Source: Magnetospirillum sp. SS-4
Lineage (GTDB): Bacteria > Pseudomonadota > Alphaproteobacteria > Rhodospirillales > Magnetospirillaceae
Length of the DNA stretch: 45,143 bases
Reading direction: 5' to 3'
Assembly: GCF_902729425.1 (NCBI RefSeq)
Contig: NZ_CACVCH010000060.1
Location: 1 to 45,143 of the forward strand
Shown: positions 27,137-36,251 of the stretch, one piece after another
Numbering within the stretch: the stretch's first letter is position 1
Layout: every line of letters starts with the position of its first letter
The notes under the pieces: generated by a model
The model's input: only the letters and a program-made list of their open reading frames with translations
What the model was told of the DNA's origin: nothing
Database searches by the model: none
Translations under genes and position numbers: made by a program

Positions 27137-28126
27137 TCACGAGGTGACGGCGCCGGTCCGCAGGATGCGGATATAGTTGACGCGGTCGAAGGCGGCCACG
27201 TCGGTGACGGCGCCACGGCTCATGCGGCCGCGAATCTCGGAGATGGTCTGGACCTCGCGGGTCTTGAGGTCGGCCACCAGGCCGTCATGCAGGGTCTGCA
27301 TGTAGCCGATGCCGTGACGCAGCAGGGCCGAGGTGGTCATCACCACATCGGCTCCGACGAACAGGTACTTGATGATCTCGGCGGCGGTCTGCACGCCGGA
27401 GCTGGCGGCAATGGAGCCCCGGATATTGCCCGACAGCGCCGCGATCCACAGCAGCGGCAGCCTGATCTCGCCCTTGTTGCTGAGCTTGATGTCACGCAGC
27501 AGGGTCAGTTCCTCCAGGTCGATGTCGGGCTGGTAGAAACGGTTGAACAGCACGAAGCCGTCGGCGCCGGCCGCGTCCAGGGTCTTGACCATGTGGCCGA
27601 CCGAGCTGAAATAGGGGCTGAGCTTCATGGCCACCGGAATCTTCACCGCCGCCTTCACCGCCTTGAGGATGTCGACATAGCGGGCCTCGACCTCGGCGCC
27701 CGACAGCATCAGGTCGGTCGGCAGGAAATAGACGTTCAGCTCGATGGCGCTGGCGCCGGCCTGTTCCATCTGGACGGCGTAGCCGGTCCAGCCGGACAGG
27801 CTGCTGCCGTTCAGGCTGGCGATGATGGGGATGTCCACCGCCTGGCGCGCCTTGCGGATCAGGTCCAGATAGTTCTTCGGCCCCACATTCTCGGTCATCC
27901 GGGCGGGGAAGTAGGAGAACGCCTCGGAGCTTCCCTCGGCCACCAGACGTTCGATCTCGTCGATCTCATTCTCGATATCCTCCTGGAAGATGGAGGGCAG
28001 CACGATGGCGGCGGTTCCCATGTCTTCGAGCTTGCGGACGTTGCCCAGGTCAAGGCTGAGCGGCGAAGCCGAGACGACCAGCGGGTTCTTGAGGTCGAGG
28101 CCGAGATAGCGGGTGGACAGATCCAT
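27137..28126 (-). CDS. Dihydroorotate-dehydrogenase-like flavoprotein
   Basis: A 329-residue FMN-binding TIM barrel. It starts L-G-L-D-L-K-N-P-L-V-V-S-A-S-P-L, has I-P-I-I-A-S-L-N-G in the first half and V-A-M-K-L-S-P-Y and Y-L-F-V-G-A-D-V-V-M-T-T-S-A-L later, matching the DHOD / dihydropyrimidine dehydrogenase C-terminal family. It belongs to the DHOD-like branch that lacks a clear pyrimidine-pathway context and is not obviously PyrD, so its substrate is unknown. I chose the ATG at 28126, with GAGAGGAA 8 bases upstream; an earlier Met would add 31 unrelated residues. It lies 25 bases after the start of the GT41 gene, on the same strand, so it may lead a two-gene transcript. Confidence 0.82.
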   Translation of the reverse strand: MDLSTRYLGLDLKNPLVVSASPLSLDLGNVRKLEDMGTAAIVLPSIFQEDIENEIDEIERLVAEGSSEAFSYFPARMTENVGPKNYLDLIRKARQAVDIPIIASLNGSSLSGWTGYAVQMEQAGASAIELNVYFLPTDLMLSGAEVEARYVDILKAVKAAVKIPVAMKLSPYFSSVGHMVKTLDAAGADGFVLFNRFYQPDIDLEELTLLRDIKLSNKGEIRLPLLWIAALSGNIRGSIAASSGVQTAAEIIKYLFVGADVVMTTSALLRHGIGYMQTLHDGLVADLKTREVQTISEIRGRMSRGAVTDVAAFDRVNYIRILRTGAVTS

Positions 28127-28275
28127 GAGACGTTCCTCTCGTGCTCCGGTCGAATGCCGGTGATTGTCTCGAAGGCTAGCGTGAGCCGCGCCAACAGGCA
28201 AGCCGCCCCAAGTCGACACGGCCGCATTTACCCTTTATCGTCGCCGCTCTCACCACTTTGGAACCGCTCGACATC

Positions 28276-29385
28276 ATGAGCCCCTCTCTCTCGCAGCACC
28301 TCTGGCTTGCCCTCAGCCCGCACGGATACGGCCATGCCGCCATGACGGCTCCGGTGGTCCGCGAGTTGCGCCGCCGCCGTCCCGGCCTGCGCCTGACCAT
28401 CCAGACCGCGATTCCCCGCGATTTCCTGGAAACCCGCTACGGCGGCGATTTCACCCATGTGGAGGAGATCCCCGATTTCGGCCTGCGCATGCGCTCGGCC
28501 ACCGATATCGATCTCGAGGCCTCGGCCCGGGGGTATGCCACGCTGCACGCCGACTGGGACGGGGTGGTCGAGCGCGAGGCCATGCGCCTGCGTGCCGCCG
28601 CCCCCGATCTGGTGCTGGCCAACGTTCCCTACGCGACCATCGCCGCCGCCGCCCGTGCCGGTATTCCGGTCGCGGCGCTAAGCTCGCTGCAATGGGTCGA
28701 CATCTATCGCCACTACCTGGGTCACCGGCCGGAAGCCGGCCGCATCGCCGGTCAGATGGCCGAGGCCTACAATTCCGCCCAGGCCTTTTTGCGCGTCACC
28801 CCGGCCATGGACATGCCCAGCCTGGAAAACATCGTCCAGGTCGGTCCGGTGGGCGCCGGCGGCGCCCCCCAGGCCGCCCGGTTGCGGAACACGTTGGGAG
28901 TGGGGGAGGGGACCCGTCTGGGATTGGTGGCGTTCGGCGGCATCGGCCATGCCCTGGCGCTGGAGGACTGGCCGCGGCTTCCCGGGTGGTTGTGGCTGAG
29001 TTCGATGGCCTTCCCGGCCGAACGCCAGGATTTTCGCCACTGGCAGGATGGGGGACTGGGATTTTCCGATACCCTGGCCTCGGTGGATGTGGTGATCACC
29101 AAGCCAGGCTACGGAACCTTCGTCGAGGCGGCGCTGGCAGGCATTCCCGTCCTGTTCGTTCGCCGTCCCGATTGGCCGGAAAGCCCTCATCTCGACAATT
29201 GGCTGATGGCTCATACCCGCGCCATGGCGGTGGAAAGCGTGCCCAGCCCCGATCTCGCATCCCAACTGCAAAAGTTGTTTATGATGCCGGTTCCAGGGGT
29301 TGCCGAGGTTTCCGGTAATCTTGAGGCAGCGTCCATGCTGGAGCGGATGTTGGCGCTCAAGCCGGTTCACTGCGAGCGCAGTTGA
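28276..29385 (+). CDS. GT-B glycosyltransferase (MurG/GT28-like)
   Basis: A 369-residue GT-B protein. The N-terminal half begins L-W-L-A-L-S-P-H-G-Y-G-H-A-A-M, a glycine-rich acceptor-side loop. The C-terminal half has V-V-I-T-K-P-G-Y-G-T-F-V-E-A-A-L-A-G-I-P-V-L-F-V (about residues 275-298), the nucleotide-sugar-binding signature of GT28/GT1-type enzymes. No signal peptide or membrane segment is seen. The substrate is unknown; it is too short and diverged to be MurG itself. ATG 28276 is my choice; a TTG at 28258 is in frame. It is divergent from the flavoprotein gene. Confidence 0.72.
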   Translation: MSPSLSQHLWLALSPHGYGHAAMTAPVVRELRRRRPGLRLTIQTAIPRDFLETRYGGDFTHVEEIPDFGLRMRSATDIDLEASARGYATLHADWDGVVEREAMRLRAAAPDLVLANVPYATIAAAARAGIPVAALSSLQWVDIYRHYLGHRPEAGRIAGQMAEAYNSAQAFLRVTPAMDMPSLENIVQVGPVGAGGAPQAARLRNTLGVGEGTRLGLVAFGGIGHALALEDWPRLPGWLWLSSMAFPAERQDFRHWQDGGLGFSDTLASVDVVITKPGYGTFVEAALAGIPVLFVRRPDWPESPHLDNWLMAHTRAMAVESVPSPDLASQLQKLFMMPVPGVAEVSGNLEAASMLERMLALKPVHCERS

Positions 29386-29530
29386 GAAAACACAGATTTG
29401 TCACGCCGGGGTATCGAAATCCGTTCATGGAATTATTATATCCGTGTCATCGGTTGACCGTGCCGTGGTACGCGACCGTAGAGGCCCCCCGGCTTTCTCT
29501 CCTCTTCCGGCGGGAGCTGACCCAGACTAG

Positions 29531-29572
29531 GCGGGGCTGCACCGGCCGTCACGGCGCAAGCCCCGCTTTTCT
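29531..29572 (+). terminator. Terminator after the GT-B gene
   Basis: GCGGGGCT (29531-29538) pairs perfectly with AGCCCCGC (29559-29566) over a 20-base loop, followed by TTTTCTT. The rest of 29386-29593 holds no gene; it is unusually AT-rich near 29428-29441. Confidence 0.72.
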
Positions 29573-29593
29573 TGTATCTATCAAGGGGATGAC

Positions 29594-29911
29594 ATGAGCC
29601 ACAGCCTGATCTACGTCACCGCGTCGGGCCGCGACGAGGCCCTGGCGCTGGCCCGCGCCCTGGTCGAGGCGCGCCTTGTGGCTTGCGCCAACGTGCTGGA
29701 TGGGGTGACCTCGCTTTACTGGTGGGACGGCAAGGTCCAGGAGGAACCAGAGGCGGTGATGATCTGCAAGACCCGAAGCGATCTGGCGGACGCGGTGGTC
29801 GCCAGGGTGAAGGACCTGCATTCCTATGCCTGTCCCTGCGTGGTGGCGGTGCCGGTCTCCTCCGGCAATCCCGCCTTTCTGGCCTGGATCGACGCCGAAA
29901 CCGCCGAGTGA
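29594..29911 (+). CDS. cutA: Divalent-cation tolerance protein CutA
   Basis: A 105-residue CutA1 protein: I-Y-V-T-A-S at the start, E-A-R-L-V-A-C-A-N-V near residues 25-34, S-L-Y-W-W-D-G-K-V-Q-E-E-P-E and the closing V-P-V-S-S-G-N-P-A-F-L-A-W-I. CutA forms very stable trimers related to PII proteins; the link to copper tolerance is historical and the real role is unclear. AAGGGGATG precedes ATG 29594. It converges on sugE with a 10-bp gap. Confidence 0.95.
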   Translation: MSHSLIYVTASGRDEALALARALVEARLVACANVLDGVTSLYWWDGKVQEEPEAVMICKTRSDLADAVVARVKDLHSYACPCVVAVPVSSGNPAFLAWIDAETAE

Positions 29912-29921
29912 CCGCCCGGCA

Positions 29922-30239
29922 TCAGCCTTCGACCAGCTTCAGGCCGACAATTCCGGCCAGGATAAGCCCCACGCAGAGCAACCGTGCCGGTGCCGCCGAA
30001 TCTCCGAACAGGATGATGCCAACCACCACCGTTCCAATGGCGCCCACACCGGTCCAGACCGCATAAGCCGTGCCCAGCGGCAAATCCTTCATGGCGATGC
30101 CCAGCAGTCCGAGGCTGACGGCCATGGCCGCGATGGTCCCCAGCGAAGGCCACAGGCGGGAAAAGCCTTCCGTGTATTTGAGGCCAACGGCCCAGCCGAC
30201 TTCAAACAGGCCGGCGATGACGATGACGATCCAGGGCAT
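29922..30239 (-). CDS. sugE: Small multidrug resistance family transporter, SugE/Gdx type
   Basis: A 105-residue inner-membrane protein with four helices (about 3-20, 30-48, 58-78, 86-103). Glu13 in A-G-L-F-E-V-G-W is the conserved proton and substrate carboxylate of SMR proteins. The [12 protein letters not shown] segment (57-68) marks the SugE/Gdx subgroup, which exports guanidinium. No guanidine riboswitch is visible, and it sits only 24 bases after ispDF on the same strand, so it is probably cotranscribed. Confidence 0.9.
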   Translation of the reverse strand: MPWIVIVIAGLFEVGWAVGLKYTEGFSRLWPSLGTIAAMAVSLGLLGIAMKDLPLGTAYAVWTGVGAIGTVVVGIILFGDSAAPARLLCVGLILAGIVGLKLVEG

Positions 30240-30263
30240 GAGGCGACCTCGCCTAGAGTAAAT

Positions 30264-31415
30264 TCAGCGCGGCAGCCAGACCGAGGCCATGGCCTGGGCG
30301 GCGATGCCCTCCTTGCGGCCGGTGAAGCCCAATCCCTCGGTGGTGGTGGCCTTGACGCTGACCCGATCCTGGGAAATCCCCAGGATCTGCGCCACCCGCG
30401 CCGCCATGGCGGCGCGATGGGGACCGATCTTGGGGCGCTCGCAGACGATGGTGACGTCCACGTTGACGATGCGGCCGCCTCTGGCGGCCACCAGCGAGGC
30501 GGCGTGGGCGAGGAAACGGTGGGATTCCGCGCCCTTCCACCTGGCATTCGACGGCGGGAAGTGGTGGCCGATATCGCCGGCGGCGATGGCGCCCAGGATG
30601 GCGTCGGTCAGGGCGTGCAGCGCCACGTCGGCGTCGGAATGCCCTTTCAGCTTCTGGTCGTGGGGCACCTTGACGCCGCACAGCCAGCAGCCGTCTCCGG
30701 CCTCGAAACAATGGACGTCGTAGCCGCTGGCGGTCCGGACCTCGCCCGGTCCCTCGAACAGCCGCCGTGCCCGCTCCAGATCGGCGGCGGTGGTGATCTT
30801 GACGTTGTCCTCGGCGCCATCGACCAGCGCCACCTTCATTCCGGCCCGTTCCGCCACGGCGGCGTCGTCGGTGAGTTCCTCTCCCGCCACCGCCATGTGG
30901 GCGGCCAGGATGTCGGCGTAGCGGAAGCCCTGGGGCGTCTGGGCGCGAAACAGCTGGCTGCGGTCCACGGTATCGGCGACGAAGCCGTCTTGGCCGCGCT
31001 TCAGGGTATCGGCGACCGCCACCACCGCCACGGCGGCGGGATGCCGGTCGAGGGCGGCGATGACGCGACCGATGGTGCCGGCATCGATGAAGGGGCGCGC
31101 CCCGTCATGGATCAGCACCTTGGAAGGTGCGAGGTCGCGCAGGCTTTCCAGGCCGAGGCGGACGCTGTCCTGACGGCTGGCTCCGCCCGGCACCGGCTCC
31201 AGGATGGGCAGGCCGGCGGCGGCGATGTCGTAGATCTGGCGGTCGTCGGGATGGATTACCGCCCGTACCGCGTCGATCTCCGGATTGGTGGCGAAGGCGG
31301 CCAGGGTGTGGCGCAGCACCATGCGTCCGGCCAGATCGTGGTATTGCTTGGGCAGGTCGCCGCCGAACCGGCGTCCGCGCCCGGCCGCCACCACCAACAC
31401 CACCGTCTTTCCCAT
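30264..31415 (-). CDS. ispDF: Bifunctional IspDF of the MEP isoprenoid pathway
   Basis: A 383-residue fusion. The N-terminal part is IspD (2-C-methyl-D-erythritol 4-phosphate cytidylyltransferase): [12 protein letters not shown]...P-K-Q-Y and later [10 protein letters not shown]. The C-terminal part, from about residue 226, is IspF (2-C-methyl-D-erythritol 2,4-cyclodiphosphate synthase): G-Y-D-V-H with metal-binding Asp and His, G-H-S-D-A-D-V and G-D-I-G-H-H-F-P-P. The fusion is common in alphaproteobacteria. GGAGG lies 7 bases before the ATG at 31415; ten extra residues upstream are unlikely to be translated. Confidence 0.96.
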   Translation of the reverse strand: MGKTVVLVVAAGRGRRFGGDLPKQYHDLAGRMVLRHTLAAFATNPEIDAVRAVIHPDDRQIYDIAAAGLPILEPVPGGASRQDSVRLGLESLRDLAPSKVLIHDGARPFIDAGTIGRVIAALDRHPAAVAVVAVADTLKRGQDGFVADTVDRSQLFRAQTPQGFRYADILAAHMAVAGEELTDDAAVAERAGMKVALVDGAEDNVKITTAADLERARRLFEGPGEVRTASGYDVHCFEAGDGCWLCGVKVPHDQKLKGHSDADVALHALTDAILGAIAAGDIGHHFPPSNARWKGAESHRFLAHAASLVAARGGRIVNVDVTIVCERPKIGPHRAAMAARVAQILGISQDRVSVKATTTEGLGFTGRKEGIAAQAMASVWLPR

Positions 31416-31491
31416 CGTCGTCCTCCGCCTGAAAGAGCGCCGCAAGCCTAAGCGGCCGGGGAAGATACCTCAACCCCTTTGCGTCCCCTCT

Positions 31492-31518
31492 TTGCGGCGC
31501 GGCAAAGGATGCTATAGT
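31492..31518 (+). promoter_or_regulatory. Possible promoter of the CcsA-like gene
   Basis: TATAGT (31513-31518) matches the -10 consensus at five of six positions. TTGCGG (31492-31497) is a poor -35 with short 15-bp spacing. The predicted start site coincides with the ATG at 31525, so the message could be nearly leaderless. Confidence 0.35.
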
Positions 31519-31524
31519 CGGGCC

Positions 31525-32325
31525 ATGTCGTCGGTCGTTCTCACCCTGATCGCCCTCGTGGCCCCGATTCCGGCGGCGCTGGCGCCGTTGCGTCCCGGCG
31601 CCGGCCGGGACGGCCTGTTCTGGGCCTTTGTCGTCCTGGCCGTGGCCGCTCCGTCCACGCTGGTTCTCGCCCAGATGGGCAACGTCTGGCAGACCAGCCT
31701 GTCGGCCGCCTTGTGGGTCAGCATCGCCGCCTGCGCCGCCCTGTTCGGCCTGCTGGCCGCCGTGACCGCCCAGGCATGGCGGCTGGCGCCGCTGCTGATG
31801 CCGTTCCTGGCCACCCTCGGCGGATTGGCCTCGCTGATCGGGCTGGTGGAAAATCCGATTCCGATGGTTGGCGGCGCGCCGCCGGTCTGGCTCGATCTGC
31901 ACATCGTCGTTTCGGTGCTGACCTACGCCCTGCTGACCCTGGCGGCGGTGGCGTCGCTGGCCGCCTTCCTTCAGGAACGTTCGCTCAAGCGCAAGCATCC
32001 GACCCGCCTGACCCGCCTGCTGCCCAGTGTCGCCGATGGCGAGCATCTGGCCGGCTGGCTGCTGGTGGCCGGCGAGGCGGTGCTGGGGCTGGGCCTGCTG
32101 ACCGGCATGGTCACTCAGTATTTCGAGACCGGCATCCTGCTGCGCCTCCAGCACAAGACGCTGCTGGCGCTGCTGGCCTTCGGCCTGATCGGCCTGCTGC
32201 TGGTCGGCCACCGGGTGTGCGGCGTGCGTGGCCGTATGGCCGCCCGCGTCGTGCTGCTGTCGTGGCTTTTGCTGACGCTGGCCTATCCCGGCGTCAAGTT
32301 CGTCACCCAGGTGCTGCTGCCTTAG
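31525..32325 (+). CDS. CcsA/YpjD-type cytochrome c assembly membrane protein
   Basis: A 266-residue protein with about eight membrane segments, consistent with the CcsA/CcmC heme-handling superfamily, YpjD branch. The central segment W-L-D-L-H-I-V-V-S-V-L-T-Y-A-L has a conserved-type His and lies before a long basic loop (E-R-S-L-K-R-K-H). A second His is in L-Q-H-K-T-L-L-A-L-L. Family members work in heme or cytochrome c maturation, but YpjD-branch proteins have no settled function. The TAG stop lies inside the left terminal repeat of the following element, so insertion may have set the present C-terminus. Confidence 0.78.
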   Translation: MSSVVLTLIALVAPIPAALAPLRPGAGRDGLFWAFVVLAVAAPSTLVLAQMGNVWQTSLSAALWVSIAACAALFGLLAAVTAQAWRLAPLLMPFLATLGGLASLIGLVENPIPMVGGAPPVWLDLHIVVSVLTYALLTLAAVASLAAFLQERSLKRKHPTRLTRLLPSVADGEHLAGWLLVAGEAVLGLGLLTGMVTQYFETGILLRLQHKTLLALLAFGLIGLLLVGHRVCGVRGRMAARVVLLSWLLLTLAYPGVKFVTQVLLP

Positions 32326-32641
32326 AGCGGCGAGCCCCATATCTGAAGCACCCTGACGGAGTGGATTTGGCTCAGAATCGAGGCAAGGGGCGCCGAGCGT
32401 AGCCAGCGCTACGGTCAAGCCCGTTGCCGAAGGTAATGGGGCAAATCCGCCCGTCCCACGCATGCTCCGCATGCATTTTACCGAAGTGTCGGCGAAGCCG
32501 ACGGCGGGTTTCCATGGGGCGGGCATCCGCTGCGTTCCGCTTCTTGCCCGATGCGCCGCATCGCGCCGCGAAGCGCGCCTCGCGGTCTGTCTCGCCCCAT
32601 GAGAAACAGGGCCGTTTCAGATATGGGGCTCGACGCTCTAA
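32322..32641. mobile_element. MITE-like 320-bp element with 26-bp terminal inverted repeats
   Basis: The region between the CcsA-like gene and dusB is non-coding. Its ends, 32322-32347 and 32616-32641, are inverted copies of 26 bp with one mismatch; the outermost bases read TTAGAGCG. Inside are two nested hairpin systems. On the left: GGATTTG 32363-32369 with CAAATCC 32442-32448, GGCAAGGGG 32382-32390 with CCCGTTGCC 32420-32428 (one unpaired base on each side), and CGTAGC 32398-32403 with GCTACG 32408-32413. On the right: CATGGGGCG 32513-32521 with CGCCCCATG 32593-32601, plus smaller hairpins such as GTCGGC-gaa-GCCGAC. There is no transposase. A target duplication is at most TA. Confidence 0.75.
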
Positions 32642-32690
32642 TCAGGAATTCGGTTGCGTCGATCAGCCCCTGCATAATAAATAAGCAGCT

Positions 32691-33698
32691 ATGAGCGATA
32701 CCCTGCGACAAAGCCTTCACATCGGGCCGGTCCGGCTCGACAACGCCGTGATCCTGGCTCCCATGGCCGGCGTGACCGACATGCCCACCCGTCGTCTGGT
32801 CAAGCGCATGGGGGCCGGCATGGTGGTGTCGGAAATGATCGCCAGCCAGGCCATGATTCGCCAGAACCGCCAGACCATGCGCATGGCGGCCCATACCGCC
32901 GAGGAATTCCCGATGGCGGTGCAGCTGGCCGGTTGCGAGCCCAAGGTGATGGCCGAGGCCGCTCGCCTGAACCAGGATCTGGGCGCCGCCGTCATCGACA
33001 TCAACATGGGGTGCCCGGTCAAGAAGGTGGCACTGAAGGGCGAGGCCGGCTCGGCCCTGATGCGCAACGAAAACCTCGCCGCCCGCATCATGACCGCCGT
33101 GGTCGAGGCGGTGGACATTCCGGTGACGCTGAAGATGCGCACCGGCTGGGACCAGACCAGCCGCAACGCCCCCAGCCTTGCCCGCATCGCCGAGCAATGC
33201 GGCATCCGCATGGTCACGGTTCATGGCCGCACCCGCAGCCAGATGTACACCGGCTCGGCCGACTGGTCGTTCATCGGCGAGGTCAAGCGCGCCGTGTCCA
33301 TTCCGGTCATCGGCAATGGCGACGTGGAAAGCATCGACAACGCCCGGCGCATGCTGGACCTGTCCGGCGCCGACGGGGTGATGATCGGCCGGGGAACCTA
33401 TGGCCGGCCATGGCTGCCGGGGCAGGTGGCCCATTGCCTCGCCACCGGCGAGCGCCGGCCCGACCCTGATCTGGCCGGGCAATACGCCATCCTGACCGAG
33501 CATTACGAGGCGTTGTTGCTTCATTACGGAAACGAAGCGGGAGTGCGCAACGCCCGCAAGCATCTGGCATGGTATTCCAAGGGCTTGCCGGGCTCCGCCG
33601 AATTCCGCGCCCGCATCAACCAGTTGGGCGATGCCGAGGCGGTCCGCCGGGCGCTTGCCGACTTCTACCTGCCGCTGCTCGACAGGGCGGCGGCGTGA
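32691..33698 (+). CDS. dusB: tRNA-dihydrouridine synthase DusB (NifR3)
   Basis: A 335-residue FMN-dependent TIM barrel. A-P-M-A-G-V-T-D (23-30) binds flavin. Cys108 in N-M-G-C-P-V-K-K is the catalytic acid. H-G-R-T-R-S-Q and G-N-G-D-V complete the family signature. It reduces uridine in tRNA D-loops. As nifR3 it heads the ntrBC operon in alphaproteobacteria, exactly as here. The Shine-Dalgarno before ATG 32691 is weak. The stop overlaps the ntrB start (GTGA). Confidence 0.96.
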   Translation: MSDTLRQSLHIGPVRLDNAVILAPMAGVTDMPTRRLVKRMGAGMVVSEMIASQAMIRQNRQTMRMAAHTAEEFPMAVQLAGCEPKVMAEAARLNQDLGAAVIDINMGCPVKKVALKGEAGSALMRNENLAARIMTAVVEAVDIPVTLKMRTGWDQTSRNAPSLARIAEQCGIRMVTVHGRTRSQMYTGSADWSFIGEVKRAVSIPVIGNGDVESIDNARRMLDLSGADGVMIGRGTYGRPWLPGQVAHCLATGERRPDPDLAGQYAILTEHYEALLLHYGNEAGVRNARKHLAWYSKGLPGSAEFRARINQLGDAEAVRRALADFYLPLLDRAAA

Positions 33699-34785
33699 CG
33701 GCCGGATCGCAATTCCCCGCCGTCGATCCCGGCATGGTGCTGGGATCGTTGGGGGCGGCGGTGCTGGCGCTGGATGCGGCCAACCTGATCCTCTACGCCA
33801 ATGGCGGCGCCGAGCAGATGTTCGCCTGCGGTTCGGCCTATCTGTGCAATCACCCCATCACCGACTTTCTGCCGGCGGATTCGCCGGTGCTGGCGCTTCT
33901 GGATCAGACCCGCGGCGAATGCAGCTCGATCTCCGAGCACGGCATCACCCTGGACACCCCGCGGACCGGGCACCGCACCGTCACCGTCCAGGTGTCGCCC
34001 ATCACCGAAATGCCGGGATGCCTGGTGGTCAGCCTGCACGAACAATCCATCGCGCTGAAGATCGGCGCCCAGCTGACCAGCCGCCATGCCGCCCGCTCGG
34101 TCACCGCCATGGCCTCGATACTGGCCCACGAGGTCAAGAATCCATTGTCCGGCATTCGCGGCGCCGCCCAGTTGCTGGAGCAGAACGCCAGCGAGGACGA
34201 TTGCATCCTGACCCGGCTGATCTGCGACGAGGCCGACCGCATCGTGGCCCTGGTGGACCGCATGGAGATCTTCTCCGACAATCCCAATGTGGTCCGCCAG
34301 CCGGTCAACATCCACCGGGTGCTGGAGCATGTGCGCCGCATCGCCGAGGCCGGATTCGCCCGCCATCTGCGGCTGGTCGAGAACTACGACCCGTCGCTGC
34401 CCGACGTGCTGGGCGATCGCGACCAGCTGATCCAGGTTTTTCTCAATCTGGTCAAGAACGCCGCCGAGGCGGCGCCCGAGGACGGGGGCGAGATCGTGCT
34501 GTCCACCGGCTATCAGCACGGCATCCGGCTGGCCCTGCCCGGCAGCGAGACCAAACGCCATCTGCCGCTGGTGGTCAGCATCCAGGACAACGGTCCCGGC
34601 ATCCCCGAGGACCTGTGGCCGAACCTGTTCGACGCCTTCGTCACCACCAAGGTTTCGGGAACCGGGCTGGGGCTGGCCCTGGTGGCCAAGATCGTCGGCG
34701 ATCACGGCGGTATCATCGAATTCGACAGCGTGCCCCGGCGCACCATCTTCCGGGTGATGCTGCCGATGGTTCAGGATGGGGACAG

Positions 34786-34789
<4 letters not shown>
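33695..34789 (+). CDS. ntrB: Nitrogen regulation sensor histidine kinase NtrB
   Basis: A 364-residue cytoplasmic kinase. A PAS-like domain fills about residues 14-120. The H-box [12 protein letters not shown] has His145 as phosphate site. The ATPase domain has [10 protein letters not shown] (N box), D-N-G-P-G-I-P (G1) and G-T-G-L-G-L-A-L (G2). With PII it controls NtrC in response to nitrogen status. The GTG start at 33695 overlaps the dusB stop, and its own stop overlaps ntrC. Confidence 0.95.
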
Positions 34790-36249
<1,460 letters not shown>

Positions 36250-36251
36250 CC

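Noticed and set aside
25495-27147. Long plus-strand open frame opposite the second GT41 gene (550 codons)
   Set aside because: The minus-strand frame has TPR and GT41 motifs throughout; the plus frame has none.
30240-30263. Guanidine riboswitch for the SugE-type gene
   Set aside because: Only 24 bases separate it from ispDF, far too short for a riboswitch, and no structure is visible.
31105-32526. Minus-strand open frame across ispDF, the CcsA-like gene and the MITE-like element
   Set aside because: Gln/His-rich shadow translation covering two recognisable genes on different strands and a repeat element.
32424-32684. Open frame of 86 codons inside the MITE-like element
   Set aside because: The DNA is explained by nested hairpins; the translation is Arg/Ser-rich with no ribosome-binding site.
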